Shown here piece after piece: positions 1-5,484 of a stretch of DNA of 6,531 nucleotides. Positions within the stretch are counted from its first letter, which is position 1, and each line of letters begins with the position of its first letter. This DNA comes from Hyphomicrobiales bacterium (lineage in GTDB: Bacteria; Pseudomonadota; Alphaproteobacteria; Rhizobiales; Xanthobacteraceae): positions 1 through 6,531 of the forward strand of contig JACQTM010000306.1 of assembly GCA_016210825.1 (NCBI GenBank), in the 5' to 3' direction. Position numbers and translations under genes: made by a program. Below the pieces are notes generated by a model that did no database searches, was not told the origin of the DNA, and worked only from the letters and a program-made list of their open reading frames with translations.

Positions 1-1
1 G

Positions 2-163
2 CTGCCGATGAGCCGTCAGGATATCGCGGATTTCCTTGGTCTGACTATCGAGACAGTCAGCCGTACGTTATCGCACCTTGCCAAGGACAAGTTGATCCTG
101 CTCGTCCCCGATGGCGTGCGCTTGCTCAATCCGAAAGCGATCGAGACGTTGGCCGAAGCCTGA
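2..163 (+). CDS. FixK/Fnr-family transcriptional regulator, C-terminal fragment (5' end outside the window)
   Basis: An open frame enters from the left edge and stops with TGA at 161-163, giving 53 residues. It begins LPMSRQDIADFLGLTIETVS, the Crp-type winged helix-turn-helix of FixK/Fnr proteins. The recognition helix carries the E-x-x-S-R arrangement (TIETVSR) that in Fnr/FixK reads TTGA-type half sites. The first 24 or so residues nearly match the same region of the complete FixK at 3026-3715 (one F/Y change). The remaining C-terminal residues differ, and the DNA differs at many third codon positions, so this is an older paralogue and not a fresh duplicate. The effector domain is missing from the window, so cofactor or redox features cannot be judged. 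It ends 15 bases before the end of the oppositely oriented receiver gene. It is probably a FixK-type regulator; a dnr/nnr-type nitrogen-oxide regulator is less likely. Confidence 0.9.
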   Translation: MPMSRQDIADFLGLTIETVSRTLSHLAKDKLILLVPDGVRLLNPKAIETLAEA

Positions 164-178
164 TCGGTAATTTCACCG

Positions 179-571
179 TTATCCGCCTTTGGCCATGGCG
201 CTCTGAATCGTATCGAGCAGAATATTTCCGATGAAGGGCTTCTCGATTAGGGGTATGTCGATGGCTGCGGCGCGCTCGCGAATCGTTGCATCGGCTTTGC
301 CGGTGATGAAGACTGCAGGAGTTTGCACGCGCTGCTCGCGCAATTTGCGAAGCAGCTCAAGGCCGTTCATCGTTGGCATGTTATAATCGATTATAAAGCA
401 CGAATATTCCAAAAGGTTAGGTTCGCGCAGGATTTCCTCCGCGTCGAAAAAAAGCCGTACGCTGAACCCTTCGATTTCCAACGAGAATTTCAGCGAATTG
501 CACACCGCCGGGTCGTCATCGACCACCGCGACCATGGGCTTTGGCGCAGTCAAGGTATCCTTCAACGGCAT
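179..571 (-). CDS. Single-domain response regulator (stand-alone receiver), possible FixT-like feedback protein
   Basis: A 130-residue protein that is one CheY-like receiver domain with no output domain. The acidic pair is D18/D19 (VVDDDPAV), the phospho-acceptor is D62 (FIIDYNMPTMNG), the conserved Thr is T90 (FITGKAD) and the Lys is K111 (EKPF). It should therefore be phosphorylatable. It lies downstream of fixLJ on the same strand, separated from fixJ by 118 bases. A single-receiver gene between fixJ and fixK2 is also known in Bradyrhizobium. In Caulobacter the single-receiver protein FixT inhibits FixL, which makes a damping role plausible here, but that is inference. It has two cysteines, C24 and C58, the latter four residues before D62. 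The start at 571 has an AGGA very close to the ATG, so it is not well supported. An in-frame ATG at codon 13 (533-535) is the alternative but would leave only about four residues before the acidic pair. A perfect FixK-like dyad sits about 80 bases upstream. Confidence 0.92.
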   Translation of the reverse strand: MPLKDTLTAPKPMVAVVDDDPAVCNSLKFSLEIEGFSVRLFFDAEEILREPNLLEYSCFIIDYNMPTMNGLELLRKLREQRVQTPAVFITGKADATIRERAAAIDIPLIEKPFIGNILLDTIQSAMAKGG

Positions 572-643
572 ATCCTAAATTGTTCCAACAGCCGCACACT
601 GGCGGCCCATGAACATTTCCAACCCAAATGCAGGAGTTGCGCT

Positions 644-657
644 TTGAGCTAACTCAA
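644..657 (-). promoter_or_regulatory. Candidate FixK/Fnr box upstream of the receiver gene
   Basis: TTGAGCTAACTCAA is a perfect dyad with TTGAG and CTCAA arms and a 4-base spacer, the geometry of the FixK/Fnr box (consensus TTGAT-N4-ATCAA). The CTCAA arm is identical to one half of the box upstream of fixN. Its centre lies about 79 bases before the ATG of the receiver gene at 571. Class II activation (centre near -41.5) would place a transcription start near base 609 and leave a leader of about 38 bases. No strong -10 hexamer is evident. Its position in the fixJ-receiver gap suggests that the receiver gene has its own promoter in addition to read-through from fixLJ. Confidence 0.55.
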
Positions 658-689
658 AATAGCGATGCCGCAACGCAAAATATTTATGA

Positions 690-1319
690 TCAGGGAATTT
701 TATTTTCGCCGGCCACCCCAGCAATCAACGCCATGCGGACAAGTTCGGAAAAACTGTTGGCGTCCATCTTGGTCATCAGATTGGCACGATAGACCTCGAC
801 GGTTCGTGGACTAATTCCGAGATCGAAGGCGATGGACTTGTTCGGAAGCCCACTAATCAAGCCTTCGAGAACCTGGCGCTCACGTGCCGACAGATTCTCC
901 AGTTTCTTGCTGATTTCGGCTTGTTCCATGTGCCGCTTGCTGTTTTCCTCATGCCGTCCGAGCGCCGTGCGTATCGCGGTGAGTACCGTGTTGTCATCGA
1001 AAGGCTTCTCGAGAAAGTCCTGTGCCCCGGCCTTCATCGCCTCGACCGCGAGCGGAACGTCGCCGTGGCCGGTAATCACGATGACCGGAAACGCGACGTT
1101 CGACGCTTTAAGCGCATGCAGAAGCTCGATACCGCTCATTTCCGGCATGCGCACGTCTGTCACCACGCACCCGGGTTCGGCCTTGGCGGCTGTTGCAAGA
1201 AAAGCTTTCGCCGAGTCATAGCTGCGAACCGGGATTTCCGCCGCGCGCAGCAGGAAGGTCAGTGATTCACGAACGGCTTCATCGTCGTCGATCACGTGAA
1301 CCACGTTCACCTCAGGCAT
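690..1319 (-). CDS. fixJ: FixJ, oxygen-responsive two-component response regulator
   Basis: A 209-residue protein, the usual FixJ size. Residues 1-120 are a receiver domain with acidic residues D11/D12 (VIDDDEAV), phospho-acceptor D55 (VVTDVRMPEMSG), T83 (VITGHGD) and K105 (EKPFDD). A linker of about 20 residues leads to a LuxR/NarL-type helix-turn-helix at about 142-200, with LSARERQVL and the recognition segment ISPRTVEVYRANLMTKM. In the family, FixL~P phosphorylates D55, the receiver dimerises and frees the DNA-binding domain, and FixJ activates fixK and sometimes nifA. Its start codon lies inside the end of fixL: the 8 bases ATGCCTGA hold both the fixJ ATG and the fixL TGA, so the two are almost certainly translationally coupled in one operon. 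The T/S-R-x-x-x-V-Y pattern typical of FixJ supports FixJ over other NarL-type regulators. Confidence 0.97.
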   Translation of the reverse strand: MPEVNVVHVIDDDEAVRESLTFLLRAAEIPVRSYDSAKAFLATAAKAEPGCVVTDVRMPEMSGIELLHALKASNVAFPVIVITGHGDVPLAVEAMKAGAQDFLEKPFDDNTVLTAIRTALGRHEENSKRHMEQAEISKKLENLSARERQVLEGLISGLPNKSIAFDLGISPRTVEVYRANLMTKMDANSFSELVRMALIAGVAGENKIP

Positions 1320-2799
1320 CGTTCAACTCCTCGGGACTAACGGAAGGCAGCGTGAATCGAAAAATCGTTCCGCCTTGCGGATTTGGATCGGCCCAGATTC
1401 GACCGCCGTGGGCATCGACGATTGTACGCGAGATCGACAGGCCAACACCCATGCCATGCTTCTTGGTGGTTACAAAGGGCTGAAAAAGCTGCGTGGCCAT
1501 TTCAGGCGAAATGCCGGAGCCCGTATCGGCGACGCTGATTAATACCATGTTGTCGTCGGCGGAGACGGTGGACACCACCAGTTCGCGCTGCGCCGACCCA
1601 TCCATGGCTTCGATGGCGTTGCGCATCAGGTTAAGTAAAACCTGCTGGATTTGAACCTTGTCCGCGAGCACGAGGTCGAGTTCGGGATTGAGCAGAAATC
1701 GGGTGCGTACCCCCTGCTCCCTCGCGCCGACCAACGCCAGCGCACTCGCCTCCTCGATCAGCCTGGCGATGCTCTCGATGTTTTTTTCTGATTCGCCGCG
1801 GGCGACGAAATCACGCAGCCGGCGGATGATTTGACCCGCGCGCAAAGCCTGCTCGGCCGCTTTGTCCATCGCCCCGCGCACCATTGTTGCGCGCTCGTCG
1901 GCGTCGTTCTCAAGAAGGCGGCGCGAGCCTTTCAAGTAATTGGCGATCGCGGCAAGCGGCTGATTCAATTCGTGCGCCAGGGTCGATGCCATTTCGCCGA
2001 GCGCGGTGAGCCGCGAGATATGAACTAGCTCCGACTGCAATTCCTGCAGCCGGGATTCGGTTTTCTGCCGTTCGGTCAGATCGCGGATGAATCCGGTGAA
2101 AAAGCGCTTGTTATTGGAGCGCATCTCGCCAACGGCAAGCTCCATGGGGAAAGTCGAGCCATCCTTGCGCTCGCCGACGACGAGACGGCCGATTCCAATG
2201 ATTCGCCGCTCGCCCGTGCGCAGATAATGATTTATGTAATTGTTATGGTCGCGCCGATAAGGTTGCGGCATCAACATGTTAACGTTCTGTCCCAGGGCTT
2301 CATCAGCGGTGAAGCCGAACAGACGTTCGGCCGCGCTGCTGAACGAGTGCATGATTCCCTGCTCGTCGATGACCACCATGGCGTCTGGAACGGTGTCGAG
2401 GATGGATTTGAGATGTGCCTCGCGGGCGAGGATATCCTCGGTGCTTACCGCAGCGGCGGCGTGCGCACGGCGCAACCGTTCGCCGAGCCACGCGGTACCA
2501 AGTCCGATCACCGCGAAAGCGGCGGCACCGACGATTTCCGGCTGAGTTAATTCCGGACCGGAAAAATAAAGGCCAATAACGAGACCTAGTAATGTTGCCA
2601 GCAACCCTGGCCCGAATCCCCCGATCCAGCCGGCAACGAGAAGCACTGGGACAAAAAATAAAAACGGGATTTCCTCGCCGAGCGCCGGCCCGACAGCCAG
2701 CCTGACGACGAATGCGGATGCAATAAGCGCAAGCGCAATCGCGTAACCCATCACCTGGCCTCGCCGATCGGGCTTAGCCGCTTCAGCCGTGGCTGGCAT
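1312..2799 (-). CDS. fixL: FixL, membrane-bound heme-PAS oxygen-sensor histidine kinase
   Basis: Read as 495 residues from the ATG at 2797-2799, chosen because an AGGA lies 7 bases upstream. In-frame ATGs at 2823 and 2832 (506 residues) lack a visible ribosome site. Four hydrophobic segments lie at about 17-37, 45-60, 62-80 and 87-105 and anchor it in the inner membrane. A heme PAS domain follows at about 128-245, with proximal heme ligand H185 (RRDHNNY) and distal Arg R205 (RIIGIGR). The kinase core has phospho-acceptor H276 (LAHELNQPLAA), N-box N394 (NLMRNAIEAM), D425 (DTGSG) and the GMGVGL loop. In the family, oxygen bound to heme inhibits the kinase, and deoxy-FixL phosphorylates FixJ. 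One oddity is H191, where I align Arg206 of Bradyrhizobium FixL (Arg200 in Sinorhizobium), a heme-propionate contact. The gene overlaps fixJ by 8 bases and is divergent from fixK. Confidence 0.96.
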   Translation of the reverse strand: MPATAEAAKPDRRGQVMGYAIALALIASAFVVRLAVGPALGEEIPFLFFVPVLLVAGWIGGFGPGLLATLLGLVIGLYFSGPELTQPEIVGAAAFAVIGLGTAWLGERLRRAHAAAAVSTEDILAREAHLKSILDTVPDAMVVIDEQGIMHSFSSAAERLFGFTADEALGQNVNMLMPQPYRRDHNNYINHYLRTGERRIIGIGRLVVGERKDGSTFPMELAVGEMRSNNKRFFTGFIRDLTERQKTESRLQELQSELVHISRLTALGEMASTLAHELNQPLAAIANYLKGSRRLLENDADERATMVRGAMDKAAEQALRAGQIIRRLRDFVARGESEKNIESIARLIEEASALALVGAREQGVRTRFLLNPELDLVLADKVQIQQVLLNLMRNAIEAMDGSAQRELVVSTVSADDNMVLISVADTGSGISPEMATQLFQPFVTTKKHGMGVGLSISRTIVDAHGGRIWADPNPQGGTIFRFTLPSVSPEELNDA

Positions 2800-2806
2800 C
2801 AGTTTT

Positions 2807-2810
2807 TCCT
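2807..2810 (-). promoter_or_regulatory. Ribosome binding site supporting the fixL start at 2799
   Basis: On the minus strand AGGA is followed by seven bases (AAAACTG) and then ATG. Neither of the two longer in-frame starts, at 2823 and 2832, has a purine-rich tract at normal spacing, so this site favours the 495-residue form. Confidence 0.5.
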
Positions 2811-2884
2811 GTCGAGCAGTCATATTGGTCATCGATCGATTGCGGGATCATAGCCGTTCGTCCGAGCTGGCTCCTAATAGACAA

Positions 2885-2897
2885 TTCGCCCGGCGAA
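2885..2897. repeat. Short perfect inverted repeat in the fixL-fixK intergenic region
   Basis: TTCGCC-C-GGCGAA has 6-base arms and a single central base. It lies between the divergent fixL and fixK starts, roughly 85 bases before the fixL start and 130 before fixK. It does not match the FixK or Fnr consensus. It could be an operator for an unidentified regulator or chance in GC-rich DNA. The single-base loop makes an RNA hairpin terminator unlikely, and no T-tract follows on either strand. Confidence 0.25.
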
Positions 2898-2936
2898 AAG
2901 CGTGATTTTCAGCCGTTGCCGAGCCCGTCACCGCGC

Positions 2937-2956
2937 CTACGGAAATTCCCTTAAGG
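2937..2956 (+). promoter_or_regulatory. Candidate FixJ-binding site upstream of fixK
   Basis: The stretch CTACGGAAATTCCCTTAAGG contains two abutting palindromes, GGAAATTCC (2941-2949) and CCTTAAGG (2949-2956), sharing one base. From memory, known FixJ sites in fixK promoters are AT-rich elements containing a TACG/TAAG-like core and a TTTCCC tract at about -69 to -44. This site has the same character. If it lies at that distance, transcription would start near base 3005, giving a leader of about 20 bases that just includes the fixK ribosome site. That consistency supports the assignment, but the match is by eye and not by a scored motif. Confidence 0.4.
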
Positions 2957-3012
2957 CCAATATCTGAATTTTCCTTCGCCACCCACGGCTTTAACGATAG
3001 GCGCATCAGCTC

Positions 3013-3018
3013 AGGAGG
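3013..3018 (+). promoter_or_regulatory. Strong ribosome binding site of fixK
   Basis: A complete AGGAGG lies 7 bases before the ATG at 3026. It fixes the start of fixK there and not at the second in-frame ATG, four codons later. It is the best Shine-Dalgarno match in the window. Confidence 0.8.
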
Positions 3019-3025
3019 AAATTCA

Positions 3026-3715
3026 ATGCGCCCCTCAATGCAGCTTCAAAATTTCGCATCCAAGCAGACGCCCGGCCGTGACGGCGGTAATGCTGTTCCC
3101 GCGCACACGCATACGCTATCCGGATCGCTCGAGCTCATGGGCGCGCCGATGTCATTCGCCAAGGGCGTCGAAATCTATGGCGAGAGCGAGCCTGCGGATT
3201 ACCTCTACAAGGTCCTCAGCGGCACGGTGCGCACCTATAGGGTTCTCAGCGATGGCCGCCGGCAAATCGGCGCATTCCACTTCCCCGGAGACATCTTCGG
3301 TCTTGAGACCGGTGGCGTGCATCTCTTTTCGGCCGAGGGTACGACCAATGTAAACGTTATTGTCGTGCGGCGCAGTTCAGTCATCGCCGCCGTGGCGCGG
3401 GACAACGAACTGGCGAGCGAGCTTTGGTCCTTCACCGCGAAAGAACTCAATCGGTCGCGCGATCACATCATGCTGTTGATCAAGAATGCACAGGAACGCG
3501 TTGCCGCGTTTCTGCTGGAAATGGCCGAGCGTGTTACGGGTAATGCCGTTGAATTGCCAATGTCGCGGCAGGATATCGCCGACTATCTGGGGCTAACAAT
3601 CGAAACCGTTTCACGCACGCTGACCCAGCTCGAAGACGCAGCAACAATTGAATTGCCAAGCTCGCGCCGAATCGTGCTGCGCAATCGCCGCGCGTTGGTT
3701 GAAATGAATGCGTGA
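3026..3715 (+). CDS. fixK: FixK, Crp/Fnr-family transcriptional activator
   Basis: A 229-residue Crp/Fnr-type protein. A cyclic-nucleotide-binding-like beta-roll spans about 35-120 (YKVLSGTVRTYRVLSDGRRQ, FHFPGDIFG). A long dimerisation helix follows at about 125-165, and then a winged helix-turn-helix at about 178-225. The recognition helix is TIETVSRTL, with E193, S196 and R197 matching the residues that Fnr/FixK use to read TTGAT half sites. It has no N-terminal cysteine cluster, so unlike Fnr it should not sense oxygen itself, as expected for FixK acting below FixLJ. There is no cysteine anywhere. Position 180 (LPMS) is Ser where I align Cys183 of Bradyrhizobium FixK2, whose oxidation inactivates that protein. 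It is divergent from fixLJ, follows a candidate FixJ site, and is followed after 25 bases by a FixK box and the oxidase operon it probably activates. The symbol fixK is safe; FixK1 and FixK2 cannot be told apart. Confidence 0.93.
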   Translation: MRPSMQLQNFASKQTPGRDGGNAVPAHTHTLSGSLELMGAPMSFAKGVEIYGESEPADYLYKVLSGTVRTYRVLSDGRRQIGAFHFPGDIFGLETGGVHLFSAEGTTNVNVIVVRRSSVIAAVARDNELASELWSFTAKELNRSRDHIMLLIKNAQERVAAFLLEMAERVTGNAVELPMSRQDIADYLGLTIETVSRTLTQLEDAATIELPSSRRIVLRNRRALVEMNA

Positions 3716-3740
3716 TCGTTTCCGTCGTTCTCAATCGCCC

Positions 3741-3754
3741 TTGATCTATCTCAA
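3741..3754 (+). promoter_or_regulatory. FixK/Fnr box (anaerobox) of the fixNOQP promoter
   Basis: TTGATCTATCTCAA matches the TTGAT-N4-ATCAA consensus at 9 of 10 defined bases (CTCAA for ATCAA). It lies between fixK and fixN, where FixK boxes control cbb3 operons in rhizobia. With the usual class II spacing (centre near -41.5) transcription would start at about 3789, after the AT-rich stretch around 3780-3790. That leaves a leader of about 55 bases before the preferred fixN start at 3844. Confidence 0.85.
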
Positions 3755-3829
3755 GGGAAAAATGGTCACGTCCATGCATCATTAAAAATTCAATGGAAGA
3801 GCCAGGCGTCAGCCATGTTTTCCGCGGAC

Positions 3830-3834
3830 GAGGG
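3830..3834 (+). promoter_or_regulatory. Ribosome binding site deciding the fixN start
   Basis: GAGGG lies 9 bases before the ATG at 3844. The upstream in-frame ATG at 3793 has only AT-rich sequence before it and would begin within a few bases of the predicted transcription start, so 3844 is preferred. Confidence 0.55.
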
Positions 3835-3843
3835 CGTCAGATA

Positions 3844-5481
3844 ATGAATCAAGCGGCGCGCAGCAAATCAATGACCATCGGTGAAGGCGGCACGGCGGCC
3901 GCCTTCGCGATATTGGCCTTTCTGTCGTTGATCATCGCAGCGAAGGCCTATACGGCGGAATATGCGTTCCATGCCTATCTTTTCGCGGCCGGAAGCATCG
4001 CCGCCGTGTTCGCGATCATCGATCGCTATTACAGCCGGCCGGCGCAAACGCCGCTGACGATCGACGGCAAACCCAATTACAACATGGGCCCGGTCAAGTT
4101 CGCGACCGCCATCGCGATGTTCTGGGGGATCGCAGGTTTCACGATCGGGCTGTGGGCCGCGCTCGAACTCGCCTTCCCGGTACTTAATTTCGACCTACCG
4201 TGGATTTCGTTCGGCCGGTTACGGCCGTTGCACACATCAGCGGTGATCTTTGCCTTCGGCGGCAATGTGCTACTTGCGACTTCCTTCTACGTCGTGCAGC
4301 GCACCAGCCGCGCGCGACTTGCCGGCGACATTGCGCCTTGGTTCGTTGTGCTCGGATATAATTTTTTCATCGTCATCGCCGGCACCGGCTATCTCCTCGG
4401 CATCACCCAGTCGAAGGAATATGCCGAGCCGGAATGGTATGCCGACCTCTGGCTCACAGTAGTTTGGGTCGTCTATTTCCTCGTTTACCTCGGCACCATC
4501 ATGCGGCGTACCGAGCCGCATATCTATGTCGCCAACTGGTTCTATCTCGCGTTCATCGTCACGATCGCGGTGTTGCATCTCGGCAATAATGCCGCGATCC
4601 CGGTTTCACTGTTTTCGCCGAAGTCATACATCGTCTGGTCCGGCGTACAGGATGCGATGGTGCAATGGTGGTACGGCCACAACGCGGTCGGCTTCTTTCT
4701 CACCGCCGGCTTCCTTGGCATCATGTATTACTTCATCCCGAAGCGCGCCAACCGGCCGGTCTATAGCTACCGGCTGTCGATTATCCATTTCTGGGCGCTG
4801 GTCTTCCTCTATATCTGGGCTGGCCCGCATCACCTGCACTACACCGCCCTGCCCGATTGGGCGCAAACGCTCGGCATGACTTTTTCCATCATGCTCTGGA
4901 TGCCGTCATGGGGCGGCATGATCAACGGCATCATGACGCTGTCCGGCGCGTGGGACAAACTGCGCACCGACCCGGTGTTGCGCATGCTGGTGGTGTCGGT
5001 CGCTTTCTACGGCATGTCGACATTCGAGGGTCCGATGATGTCGGTGAAGGTCGTCAACTCGCTCTCGCATTACACGGATTGGACTATCGGGCACGTGCAT
5101 TCCGGCGCGCTTGGCTGGGTCGGTTATGTCTCGTTCGGTGCGATGTATTGCCTTGTGCCGTGGCTGTGGAACCGTGAGCGCCTCTATTCGGACAAGCTGG
5201 TCAACTGGCATTTCTGGATCTCGACCATTGGCATCGTGCTCTACATCACCGCGATGTGGGTGTCGGGCATCCTGCAGGGTCTGATGTGGCGCGCTTACAC
5301 CTCGCTCGGCTTCCTCGAATATTCCTTCATCGAGACCGTCGAAGCGATGCATCCCTTCTACGTCATTCGCGCCATGGGCGGCGCGCTCTTCGTGATTGGC
5401 GCACTGCTGATGGCCTACAACCTTTGGAAAACGGTAAATGAGCCCGCGGCCGTCCGCGTTGCGCTCGCGCCGGCGGAGTGA
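3844..5481 (+). CDS. fixN: Cytochrome c oxidase cbb3-type, catalytic subunit I (FixN/CcoN)
   Basis: A 545-residue integral membrane heme-copper oxidase subunit that reduces oxygen to water at a heme b3-CuB centre and pumps protons in the inner membrane. Numbered from the chosen start, the ligands seen are H130 (RPLHTSA) and H419 for low-spin heme b, H417 (IGHVHSG) for heme b3, and H279 (YGHNAVG) with H329/H330 (GPHHLHY) for CuB. Y323 (YIWAGPHH) is the helix VII tyrosine that is cross-linked to a CuB His in cbb3 enzymes. Spacings agree with known CcoN, and about a dozen hydrophobic segments are present. The start at 3844 is preferred over the ATG at 3793 (562 residues) because of GAGGG upstream, the expected transcription start, and the usual FixN N-terminus just before SKSMTIGE. 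The high oxygen affinity of this enzyme class suits microaerobic growth. fixO follows after 3 bases, and expression is probably under FixK. Confidence 0.97.
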   Translation: MNQAARSKSMTIGEGGTAAAFAILAFLSLIIAAKAYTAEYAFHAYLFAAGSIAAVFAIIDRYYSRPAQTPLTIDGKPNYNMGPVKFATAIAMFWGIAGFTIGLWAALELAFPVLNFDLPWISFGRLRPLHTSAVIFAFGGNVLLATSFYVVQRTSRARLAGDIAPWFVVLGYNFFIVIAGTGYLLGITQSKEYAEPEWYADLWLTVVWVVYFLVYLGTIMRRTEPHIYVANWFYLAFIVTIAVLHLGNNAAIPVSLFSPKSYIVWSGVQDAMVQWWYGHNAVGFFLTAGFLGIMYYFIPKRANRPVYSYRLSIIHFWALVFLYIWAGPHHLHYTALPDWAQTLGMTFSIMLWMPSWGGMINGIMTLSGAWDKLRTDPVLRMLVVSVAFYGMSTFEGPMMSVKVVNSLSHYTDWTIGHVHSGALGWVGYVSFGAMYCLVPWLWNRERLYSDKLVNWHFWISTIGIVLYITAMWVSGILQGLMWRAYTSLGFLEYSFIETVEAMHPFYVIRAMGGALFVIGALLMAYNLWKTVNEPAAVRVALAPAE

Positions 5482-5484
5482 ACG

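Noticed and set aside
164..178. Possible bidirectional terminator in the 15-base gap between the convergent fixK fragment and the receiver gene
   Set aside because: The gap is too short and no stem with a T-tract is visible within it.
323..652. Plus-strand 109-codon open frame across the receiver gene and its upstream gap
   Set aside because: It is antisense to a clear receiver domain, shows no recognisable motif, and would span the candidate FixK box.
832..1265. Plus-strand open frames opposite fixJ
   Set aside because: They are antisense shadows. fixJ on the other strand has all receiver and HTH residues, and these frames show no domain or ribosome site.
2227..2550. Open frames on both strands overlapping the FixL membrane/PAS region
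   Set aside because: FixL itself is intact here with the heme ligands in order; the alternatives are Arg/Ala-rich shadows.
2831..2840. 10-base palindrome ATCGATCGAT near the fixL start
   Set aside because: It is a simple ATCG tandem, likely chance in this composition, and it matches no site expected for these regulators.
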